From assembly GCF_015694405.1 (NCBI RefSeq), contig NZ_JADQDB010000001.1, positions 62,001 through 126,000 on the forward strand: a DNA stretch of 64,000 bases, written 5' to 3'. Positions within the stretch are counted from its first letter, which is position 1; each line of letters starts with the position of its first letter. Both the position numbers and the translations under genes were made by a program. The DNA is from Pelagibacterium limicola (lineage in GTDB: Bacteria > Pseudomonadota > Alphaproteobacteria > Rhizobiales > Devosiaceae). Below are positions 57,781 through 64,000 of this stretch, one piece after another. Under the pieces are notes generated by a model. It was given only the letters and a program-made list of their open reading frames with translations, searched no databases and was not told the origin of the DNA.

Positions 57781-60105
57781 ATGTCTTCTGTCCCGCCCTA
57801 TCGCCCCGCCGGCCCGATCACCAGCCAGTTCGCGAACCGCGAACCGGCCTATCTTGTCGGCCTCAATGCGGAGCAGCGCGAGGCGGTGATGACCACTGAG
57901 GGGCCTCTGCTCGTCCTCGCCGGCGCGGGAACCGGCAAGACGCGCGTGCTCACCACCCGCATCGCCCACGTCCTTGCCTCCCGCCTCGCACGCGGCGGAC
58001 AGATCCTGGCCGTAACCTTCACCAACAAGGCCGCCCGCGAGATGAAGGAGCGGATCGCCTCCCTCGTTGGCGCCTCGGTCGAGGGAATGCCGTGGCTCGG
58101 CACCTTCCATTCCATCGGCGCCCGCATTCTGCGCCGCCACGCCGAGCTCGTCGGCTTGAGGCCCGATTTCACGATCCTCGATACCGACGACCAGATCAGG
58201 CTCATCAAGCAATTGATCGAGGCCGAGAACATCGATGAAAAGCGGTGGCCCGCCCGTCAGTTCGCCTCGATGCTCGATAACTGGAAGAACCGTGGCCAGC
58301 TCCCCGGCGATCTCTCGGCCGCCGATGCGGGCTGGTTTGCCAATGGCAAGGGCGGCAAGCTCTACGCCGACTATCAGGCCCGTCTCAAAACGCTCAACGC
58401 CGCCGACTTCGGCGATCTTTTGTTGGAAAACATCCGGCTGTTCAAGGAAAACCCCGGCATTCTGACCGAATATCACGACCGGTTCCGGTATATGCTCGTC
58501 GACGAATACCAGGATTCCAATACCGCCCAGTACCTCTGGCTTCGCCTCCTGGCGCAAAGCCGCGACGGCTCCACGCAATCAAACATTTGCGTTGTCGGCG
58601 ACGACGACCAGTCCATCTATGGCTGGCGCGGAGCGGAAGTCGACAACATCCTGCGTTTCGAAAAGGACTTTCCCGGCGCTAAAGTCATAAAGCTCGAGCG
58701 GAACTACCGCTCGACCTCCAATATCCTTTCCGCCGCCTCCCACCTGATCGCTCACAACGAATCCCGTCTCGGCAAGACGCTGCAGACCGACGTGGGCGAA
58801 CGCGGCGATCCCCTTACCGTCACATCTGTGTGGGACTCTGAGGAAGAAGCCCGCCACATCGGCGAGGAGATCGAGCAGTACCAGCGCCACGGCGACAATC
58901 TCAACGACATGGCTATCCTCGTGCGCGCCTCCTTCCAGATGCGCGAGTTCGAGGAACGCTTCATCACCCTTGGCCTCAACTACCGCGTCATCGGCGGCCC
59001 GCGCTTCTATGAGCGCAAGGAAATTCGCGACGCGCTGGCTTATCTGCGTATCGTCGCCAACCCCGGCGACGATCTTGCCTTAGAGCGTATCGTCAACACC
59101 CCCAAGCGCGGCCTGGGCGATGCGACGATCCAGATTGTCCACGATACGGCCCGCGCAGCCGGCATCCCCATGCTCGCGGCCATCCGCGATCTTGTCGAAA
59201 CCGAGGAACTGAAACCCAAGCAGCGCGCCACCTTCCGCGATCTTCTGCGCCAGATCGATGGCTGGGCCGACCGGCTGCGCGCCATCCCCCATTTCGAGTT
59301 GGCCGAGCAGATTCTCGATGAATCCGGCTACACAGCCATGTGGCAGAACGACAAGAGCGCCGACGCACCGGGGCGGCTGGAGAACTTGAAGGAACTCGTC
59401 CGCTCGATGGAGGAATTCGAGAACCTGGGCGGCTTCCTCGAGCACATCGCGCTCGTCATGGACCGCGACACCGGCGAGGCCAGCGACGCCGTCTCCATAA
59501 TGACGCTCCACTCCGCCAAGGGCCTGGAATTCAACACCGTATTTCTCCCCGGTTGGGAGGAAGGTCTGTTCCCCCATCAGCGCTCCGTCGACGAATCTGG
59601 CCTTGCGGGTTTGGAGGAAGAACGCCGCCTCGCTTATGTCGGCATCACCCGCGCACGAAAACGTTGCCACATTACCCTTGCCCAGAACCGCCGCATCCAC
59701 GGCCTTTGGCAGTCGGCTATCCCCTCGCGCTTCATCGACGAGCTTCCTCCCGAGGCCGTCGAGGTCAAGGACACCGGATCGTCCTATGGCGGTTACACCT
59801 ATGGCGGACGCGCCGCCACGCGCTTCGATGCCCGCGACCCCTTCGAGAGCGTCTACCAGACCCCGGGCTGGCAGCGTGCCCAACGTCAGCAACAATCCCG
59901 CAAAGGCCCCGGACCCGTTACAATCGAAGGTGAGCTTGTTGCCCGTTCTTCCGGCCCTGGCGCCGCGTATTCCATCGGCCAAAGGGTATTTCATCTGAAA
60001 TTTGGTTACGGCACTGTGACGGCCACAGAGGGCAACAAGCTCTCGATCGATTTCGAGACCGCGGGGCCCAAGAAGGTTCTGGACAGCTTCGTCAAACGGG
60101 GGTGA
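57781..60105 (+). CDS. uvrD: ATP-dependent DNA helicase, UvrD/PcrA type
   Basis: A 774-residue superfamily 1A helicase. Motifs in order: Q-motif LNAEQREAV, Walker A AGAGTGKTR, Ia TFTNKAAREMKER, II VDEYQDSN, III VVGDDDQSIYGWRGA, IV LERNYRS, V IMTLHSAKGLEFNTVFLPGWEEG and VI EEERRLAYVGITRA. The C-terminal tail has the Tudor-like VFHLKFGYGTV. It unwinds DNA in mismatch and nucleotide excision repair. No gene shares its operon. Confidence 0.96.
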   Translation: MSSVPPYRPAGPITSQFANREPAYLVGLNAEQREAVMTTEGPLLVLAGAGTGKTRVLTTRIAHVLASRLARGGQILAVTFTNKAAREMKERIASLVGASVEGMPWLGTFHSIGARILRRHAELVGLRPDFTILDTDDQIRLIKQLIEAENIDEKRWPARQFASMLDNWKNRGQLPGDLSAADAGWFANGKGGKLYADYQARLKTLNAADFGDLLLENIRLFKENPGILTEYHDRFRYMLVDEYQDSNTAQYLWLRLLAQSRDGSTQSNICVVGDDDQSIYGWRGAEVDNILRFEKDFPGAKVIKLERNYRSTSNILSAASHLIAHNESRLGKTLQTDVGERGDPLTVTSVWDSEEEARHIGEEIEQYQRHGDNLNDMAILVRASFQMREFEERFITLGLNYRVIGGPRFYERKEIRDALAYLRIVANPGDDLALERIVNTPKRGLGDATIQIVHDTARAAGIPMLAAIRDLVETEELKPKQRATFRDLLRQIDGWADRLRAIPHFELAEQILDESGYTAMWQNDKSADAPGRLENLKELVRSMEEFENLGGFLEHIALVMDRDTGEASDAVSIMTLHSAKGLEFNTVFLPGWEEGLFPHQRSVDESGLAGLEEERRLAYVGITRARKRCHITLAQNRRIHGLWQSAIPSRFIDELPPEAVEVKDTGSSYGGYTYGGRAATRFDARDPFESVYQTPGWQRAQRQQQSRKGPGPVTIEGELVARSSGPGAAYSIGQRVFHLKFGYGTVTATEGNKLSIDFETAGPKKVLDSFVKRG

Positions 60106-60252
60106 AGCGGCCCGTCAGCGCCTGGCCGGCGCATGTTTTGTCGCCGTGTGGACATCAGATTGTTCCCTACCGGACACAACCAGGTCCGACTGGAACCTGC
60201 TGGCGCCCGTTCCCGTTTCTTCCTTCCAACCTGGAGGAGGAGCACGGAAAAC

Positions 60253-60456
60253 ATGTCAGACATTCATCCGGACATTTCTATCGCCAGCCCCGAAGCGCTC
60301 CCGCCGCGCGACGACGAGCCGATGACGACCCAGCAGATGGCCGAGTTGCTATGCCTCGCCCAACGGGCCGAAGAACCGGACGCTTATGACGAGAATATCT
60401 CCCGCTTTGAAGCCGAAAACCGCATCAAGCTGTTAAAGCGCAAGCTGGACGGCTAG
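60253..60456 (+). CDS. DUF3072 domain-containing small protein
   Basis: A 67-residue protein with a strong GGAGGAGGAG Shine-Dalgarno. PMTTQQMAELLCLAQRAEEPDAYDENISRFEAENRIKLLKRKL matches DUF3072, a short helical domain common in alphaproteobacteria and actinobacteria, without known function. It lies 147 bases after the helicase. Confidence 0.8.
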   Translation: MSDIHPDISIASPEALPPRDDEPMTTQQMAELLCLAQRAEEPDAYDENISRFEAENRIKLLKRKLDG

Positions 60457-60635
60457 TTTCCCACCCCTTCACCGCCTCGCATGCCCTTCGAGCGGTCCCG
60501 AGGGGCAGCCTTGCCATGGTCGCTTTTCCATTCCAAACGCACGCTCTCAGCCTAGGCCCTGCGCAATGTGATGGATTGGCCCGGTCGGAGGCCTGCGCTA
60601 TAGAGGTCCTGCGCCCCGCGAGTGCAGGAAGGTTC

Positions 60636-60782
60636 ATGACGCCCCCCACCGACCCCGAAGACCGTAACAAGGCCCTTGCCAATGCCGGCCTGAAATTTGC
60701 CGCGGTCATCGTTCTCGTGATGGCGATCTTCTACGCGTCGCAATACGCAGCCTATACCTTCATGACGGTATTTGCGGGTTAA
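60636..60782 (+). CDS. Small single-span membrane protein
   Basis: A 48-residue ORF with AGGAAGG upstream. Residues about 19-44 form one hydrophobic helix (FAAVIVLVMAIFYASQYAAYTFM) after a charged N-terminus (MTPPTDPEDRNKALANAG). I recognise no family. Its stop codon shares TTAA with the convergent YjbR-like gene. Confidence 0.6.
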   Translation: MTPPTDPEDRNKALANAGLKFAAVIVLVMAIFYASQYAAYTFMTVFAG

Positions 60783-61076
60783 CCTTTTCCGCCTGCCGAA
60801 CGCCACGTCGCTTCGAGCAGTTGTGATGCCAGAGCATCCGGCAGGTCCTCCAACACAGCGCGCGCGCCGATAGGCTTATCATGCCGGCACAGGATGGACA
60901 CCAATCCCGGATACGCGCCCGCAAATGCCTCCGCCTCCTCCGCGCCCATCATCAGGAACAGCGTCCCCTTATTGAGATGCGCGAACTGCTTGCCCGCCAC
61001 CGCGAATCCCTCATAACGGAAATGCCGCCGCGGGCAGCGCCAGCGCCGCGGCCTCATATCGCGAGCGATCCACCAT
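60779..61076 (-). pseudogene. MmcQ/YjbR-like protein gene with a probable frameshift
   Basis: The 3' part encodes FRYEGFAVAGKQFAHLNKGTLFLMM and ends LLEATWRSAGGKG, the YjbR pattern. The expected N-terminus lies in another frame: an ATG at 61074-61076, overlapping the MORN gene's stop (TGATG), begins MVDRSRYEAAALALPAAAFP and hits a stop after 21 codons. Removing one G from the GCGGCGG run near 61030 would join the frames as LALPAAHFRYEGFAV. Either a real frameshift or a sequencing error. The family (double-wing DNA-binding fold) has no firm function. Confidence 0.6.
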
Positions 61077-61459
61077 CAGCCCTTATGCTCCTTCTCGCTT
61101 TTCAGGCTTCCATCGGCGTTGAACACCCGCCAGGTGCCCACCTTCTTCCCCAAGGCATAGTCTCCCTGATCCCATACCTGGCCATTCGCGTGCCAGCGGG
61201 TCCACGTCCCGTCCTGCTGGTTGTCCACAAACACGCCTTCCTGCATCTTGACGCCGTTGGAGCGGAACCAAACCCAGTGGCCGGTAAACCGGTCATGATC
61301 ATAATCGCCTTCAGCCTTGAGCCCGCCATCCTTGAGATAGTAGCGCCAGTGCCCATGCTTCTTCCCGCCCGAAACAAATCCCTCCACCGCCGGCGACCCG
61401 TCCTTGAACCGTTCCTCATACGGCCCGTCCGGCACAGATTTCACGCCGTCGGTTTTCAT
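61076..61459 (-). CDS. MORN-repeat protein (YwqK-like)
   Basis: A 127-residue protein built of MORN-type variant repeats: HGHWRYYLKDGGLKAEGDY, TGHWVWFRSNGVKMQEGVF and DGTWTRWHANGQVWDQGDY, then GTWRVFNADGSLKSE. This is the MORN_2 pattern of YwqK-type proteins. There is no signal peptide and no toxin gene nearby, so the antitoxin annotation often given to this family has no support here. The stop overlaps the start of the YjbR-like gene. Confidence 0.85.
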   Translation of the reverse strand: MKTDGVKSVPDGPYEERFKDGSPAVEGFVSGGKKHGHWRYYLKDGGLKAEGDYDHDRFTGHWVWFRSNGVKMQEGVFVDNQQDGTWTRWHANGQVWDQGDYALGKKVGTWRVFNADGSLKSEKEHKG

Positions 61460-61560
61460 TCACACCTCCTGCTCCCGCGCTACAAACCTATGCTAGACTG
61501 GCTCGCGGTGGCCTCGCAACCCGGAGACCGTCAACCCGCGAACCCCAAGCGGTGAAATTT

Positions 61561-61603
61561 TAACTGCACGAACTGAACGGCTTTCGTTCAGTTCGTGCAG
61601 TTA
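61561..61603. promoter_or_regulatory. 19-bp perfect inverted repeat ahead of the HAD gene
   Basis: Arms TAACTGCACGAACTGAACG (61561-61579) and its exact reverse complement (61585-61603) around loop GCTTT. It ends 6 bases before the GGAGAA that serves the HAD gene start at 61626. There is no T-run on either strand, so it is not a standard terminator. It could be an operator, an RNA hairpin in the 5' leader or a remnant of a mobile repeat. Confidence 0.6.
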
Positions 61604-61625
61604 TAAATCAGGAGAAAACCTTTCC

Positions 61626-62324
61626 ATGCCCCGCCTGACAACGATCGGGTTCGACGCCGATGACACCCTCTGGGAGAACGAACACTTCTTCCGCCTGACC
61701 GAGCGGCATTTTACCGAGCTGCTTGCCGACTATGCCGAGCCGGGGCATCTTACAGAGCGTCTGCTTTCAGCTGAAAAAAAGAACCTGGCCCATTACGGTT
61801 TCGGCATCAAAGGGTTCACCCTCTCGATGATCGAGACCGCTATCGAGGTGACCGATGGCAAGGTGCCCGGCGAGATCATCGGGCGCATCGTCAATGCCGG
61901 CCGCGAAATGCTCTCGCACCCCATCGAAACCCTGCCCCACGTTCATGATACGCTCGAAGCCCTGGCGGGTAGCCACACGCTCGTCCTCATCACCAAGGGA
62001 GACCTTTTCGATCAGGAGCGCAAGCTGGCCCAGTCCGGGCTTGGCGACTTTTTCAGTGCAGTCGAGATCGTCTCGGACAAATCCTCCGCCACCTACGCCC
62101 GCGCCTTCGAGCGCCACGGCGACGGCCCGGCCCGCGCCATGATGGTCGGCAATTCGCTGAAATCGGACGTACTTCCCGCCATAGAAGCCGGCGGGTGGGG
62201 AACCTACGTCCCTCACGCCCTCACCTGGGACTACGAACGCGCCGAGGAACCCGAAGGCAGGGAACGCTTCTCAAAGATCGAAACCCTGGCGGAATTGAAG
62301 CCGTTGATAGAGGGTTTGGCATAG
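61626..62324 (+). CDS. HAD family hydrolase
   Basis: A 232-residue protein. The catalytic Asp pair is D10/D12 in IGFDADDTLWENE. A helical cap follows, then LVLITKGDLFDQERKLAQSGL (Ser/Thr motif II), the Lys in VSDKSSATYARAF (motif III) and MMVGNSLKSDVLPAIEAGGWGTYV (motif IV). Similar to dehalogenase-like/phosphatase HAD proteins (YjjG-like). Substrate unknown. The ATG follows GGAGAA, directly after the 19-bp hairpin. Confidence 0.9.
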   Translation: MPRLTTIGFDADDTLWENEHFFRLTERHFTELLADYAEPGHLTERLLSAEKKNLAHYGFGIKGFTLSMIETAIEVTDGKVPGEIIGRIVNAGREMLSHPIETLPHVHDTLEALAGSHTLVLITKGDLFDQERKLAQSGLGDFFSAVEIVSDKSSATYARAFERHGDGPARAMMVGNSLKSDVLPAIEAGGWGTYVPHALTWDYERAEEPEGRERFSKIETLAELKPLIEGLA

Positions 62325-62444
62325 GGGAGAGCTTTTTTTCCTCGGCCCATCCGCGCGCTCCCATCGCCGTTCCGGCGACTGCCGGTCCCGTGGTGCGAAG
62401 TCTCAACGCGCGGATGCGAAGCGGGCCGCCGGGCAGAGCCCGGC

Positions 62445-63302
62445 CTATCCCTTCACGGGGATCCAGATTTCCAACCCGCCCAGGCCGGTACGCGGATCGA
62501 ATTTCTCGTCGTACAGCTCGAACATGGGCGCGTCGCCATCCGCTTCGAACGGACACCCCGGCAGGTATTGGCGCCAGATCGCATCCATCGTGTTCCTGAT
62601 CCCCGAGATATGCCCTGCATGGGTAAAGGCCAGATAAGTGGCAGGCTCGAGTTTCAAGACGTCCAATCCCGCCGGCACATCGCGCGGATCGTCCACTTCC
62701 ACCGCACAGCTGTAGCGGAACGTGCCCGCGGCTTCGTCAAAACCGTCACAAACCCCGAACCAGAAGCCCGGCTTCTCCCCGAGCGTTCCCTCGTACGCCT
62801 GAAATGCCGTCCACTGCGCCGGTATGCCCTCGACCTGATTATAGGGATAGCGCCGTGCCAGTCCTACCAGTGTCATTGGGCCACGCGTTTCCTTGCGCGG
62901 TTCAGGAAGTGAGAAACTCTTTTCTGCTGCGATGTTCATTCTGATTGGCTCCACCAAAAGCGTTTGATCGGGCACGGCCCCATCGCGCACCGTTTCGGGC
63001 GTCAACCCGAAACAATCGCGGAAGGCGCGCGTGAAGGCTTCGTGAGAGCCATATCCGGCATCGAGCGCGACATCGAGAATCGACGGTGCTCCCGCCGCCA
63101 GTTGTCGTGCCGCCTCGGTCAACCGTCGTCCGCGCATATATTGGACAATCGAATATCCGGTAGCGGTAGCGAACCCCCGGCACATATGGAACCGCGATAC
63201 CCCGCAGGCATCCGCAATATCATCGAGCGTAATGTCCTTGCGGAAATTGCTCTCGATGAACCACAAAACCTTGCCGACGAACCGCACCGCACTTTCCCTC
63301 AC
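62445..63302 (-). CDS. AraC family regulator with GyrI-like effector-binding domain
   Basis: A 285-residue protein. An N-terminal AraC DNA-binding domain spans about residues 8-105 (ITLDDIADACGVSRFHMCRGFATATGYSIVQYMRGRRLTEAARQL; then VALDAGYGSHEAFTRAFRDCFGLTPE). The C-terminal GyrI-like small-molecule domain (LVGLARRYPYNQVEGIPAQW ... FGVCDGFD ... GLGGLEIWIPVKG) covers about 145-285. The start is a GTG. The N-terminal HTH plus C-terminal GyrI order resembles Rob and SoxS-like stress regulators. Target and ligand are unknown; no pump lies next to it. Confidence 0.92.
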   Translation of the reverse strand: MRESAVRFVGKVLWFIESNFRKDITLDDIADACGVSRFHMCRGFATATGYSIVQYMRGRRLTEAARQLAAGAPSILDVALDAGYGSHEAFTRAFRDCFGLTPETVRDGAVPDQTLLVEPIRMNIAAEKSFSLPEPRKETRGPMTLVGLARRYPYNQVEGIPAQWTAFQAYEGTLGEKPGFWFGVCDGFDEAAGTFRYSCAVEVDDPRDVPAGLDVLKLEPATYLAFTHAGHISGIRNTMDAIWRQYLPGCPFEADGDAPMFELYDEKFDPRTGLGGLEIWIPVKG

Positions 63303-63364
63303 TAACCAACACCGGAACTATGCTGGCACCAATCCGGCTCCGCTTGATCGAGCGTGCTTATTTG

Positions 63365-63655
63365 TCAAACACCGATTCCACCCACGGGCTCGATCTCGTG
63401 GTGCTGGTCGAACGCCGCGATTAGCGGCATCGCCTTTTCGATCGCCTGCCGCACGCTGGGGAGCGAAAGCGAGCCCTTGTGGCTGTCCTGGCTGTCCCAA
63501 ACCTCGGTGATCCAGATTGCGTTCACATCCAGGGGGTCCTTGGCGACCACGTAGGAAACGCACCCCGGCATGCCGTCCTGATGCTCGAGCAGGATGCCGA
63601 TCAACTCGTCCCGCTTGCCCTCTGCCGCAATCATCCGTCCAATCAGTCCGTACAT
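63365..63655 (-). CDS. ABM family monooxygenase (putative quinol monooxygenase, YgiN-like)
   Basis: A 96-residue protein. YGLIGRMIAAEGKRDELIGILLEHQDGMPGCVSYVVAKDPLDVNAIWITEVWDSQDSHKGSLSLPSVRQAI is the antibiotic biosynthesis monooxygenase fold (dimeric alpha-beta barrel); the EVWDSQDSHKGSL segment matches YgiN-type quinol monooxygenases. It is followed by a DUF5680 gene upstream in the same orientation, 13 bases apart, so the two are probably cotranscribed. Confidence 0.9.
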   Translation of the reverse strand: MYGLIGRMIAAEGKRDELIGILLEHQDGMPGCVSYVVAKDPLDVNAIWITEVWDSQDSHKGSLSLPSVRQAIEKAMPLIAAFDQHHEIEPVGGIGV

Positions 63656-63668
63656 CGTCCCTCTCCTG

Positions 63669-64000
63669 TCAGGGCTTGATCAGCCCACCGCAATAATCGA
63701 GTGCGTAAACATCCACCCCGCCCGCGATGATGACCTCTCGCCCATGAAAGCGGGTCACATCGCCACTGGACTCGTCACGGTATAGCCCGTGTGGACCCTG
63801 CCACGAAAACCCGCCGAGAAACCGCCCTTCCGCATACATCGCGGCCAACGCCGCCTTGACGGTTTCCCCCGCCCGCGCACCGTCGAACAGGTCCGGACGC
63901 AGGATATAGCCGAAATAATTCATCGCCCAGACCGGTTCCTCGGCGAGCCACACCACCTCCTGGCCGGGGAAATCGGTCCCCCCGAAATAGCTGTCCCGAT
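63669..64000 (-). CDS. DUF5680 domain-containing protein, C-terminal part
   Basis: The last 110 codons of a gene that begins beyond the right edge. RDSYFGGTDFPGQEVVWLAEE then PVWAMNYFGYIL is the core of the DUF5680 family, seen in some proteins also carrying an HTH. The rest (FLGGFSWQGPHGLYRDESSGDVTRFHGREVIIAGGVDVYALDYCGG) keeps the family pattern. Function unknown. Its start is outside the window. Confidence 0.82.
   Translation of the reverse strand, partial: RDSYFGGTDFPGQEVVWLAEEPVWAMNYFGYILRPDLFDGARAGETVKAALAAMYAEGRFLGGFSWQGPHGLYRDESSGDVTRFHGREVIIAGGVDVYALDYCGGLIKP

Noticed and set aside
61076-61459. YwqK-like protein as an antitoxin of a toxin-antitoxin pair
   Set aside because: The label is inherited from database names. 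No toxin-like gene is adjacent; the coupled downstream gene is YjbR-like.

Overview
This is a chromosomal window of about 62-64% GC from an alphaproteobacterium, most likely order Hyphomicrobiales (Rhizobiales). The family looks Devosiaceae-like, but that is inference. The evidence is a circularly permuted two-piece tmRNA, an alpha-type SspB, the cysG-DUF2849-cysI sulfur cluster, an amino-acid leader-peptide attenuator in front of both leuA and ilvB, and a very large two-transmembrane coiled-coil protein that resembles the Growth Pole Ring protein of Agrobacterium. I see no rRNA, insertion sequence, prophage, CRISPR array, integron or recognisable defence island. Genes are densely packed, with several ATGA-type overlaps.

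Layout. 1-2 kb: sulfite reductase operon (cysG, DUF2849, cysI running off the left edge, minus strand). 2.2-4.7 kb: a TetR regulator divergent from a secreted beta-lactamase-like serine hydrolase with a palindromic operator between them, then a ferredoxin. 4.7-10.3 kb: an Hpt phosphotransfer protein divergent from the 1595-residue pole-ring-like protein, with a TTAA-N7-TTAA (CtrA-like) site between them. 10.3-22 kb: MFS transporter, metallophosphoesterase, NagZ-like glycosidase, CHASE2-GGDEF-EAL protein, acetyl-CoA synthetase, a small envelope polysaccharide group (GNAT, flippase, FemAB-like) and tRNA-Lys(CTT). 22-36 kb: msrA, an Aat-like transferase and the branched-chain amino acid genes leuA, ilvC, ilvN and ilvB, interspersed with small metabolic and regulatory genes. 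36-44 kb: small regulators, alpha/beta hydrolase, NmrA-like protein, MATE pump, methyltransferase, NAD salvage pair pncA-pncB and a cation exchanger. 44-53.8 kb: miaA/serB divergent pair, hflK-hflC, the thymidylate group (folA, GNAT, DUF4424, thyA), ssrA and sspB. 53.9-60 kb: AsmA-family protein and UvrD/PcrA helicase. 60-64 kb: small genes, a probably frameshifted YjbR-like gene, HAD hydrolase, AraC/GyrI regulator, ABM monooxygenase and a partial DUF5680 gene at the right edge.

Genes that work together. leuA and ilvB each have a short leader ORF rich in the amino acids the enzymes make (11 Leu codons; Ile-Leu-Val-Val) followed by competing hairpins, which indicates ribosome-mediated attenuation. 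ssrA and sspB lie next to each other, so the degradation tag (ANDNHKAPVALAA) and the adaptor that should deliver tagged proteins to ClpXP are encoded side by side. HflK and HflC form the FtsH-modulating membrane complex. ThyA and FolA form the dTMP/folate cycle. PncA and PncB form NAD salvage. No clearly undescribed multi-gene system was found. The items most worth a second look are the pole-ring-like protein with its CtrA-like site, the two attenuators, the palindromic operators, the 19-bp perfect hairpin ahead of the HAD gene and the frameshifted YjbR gene.
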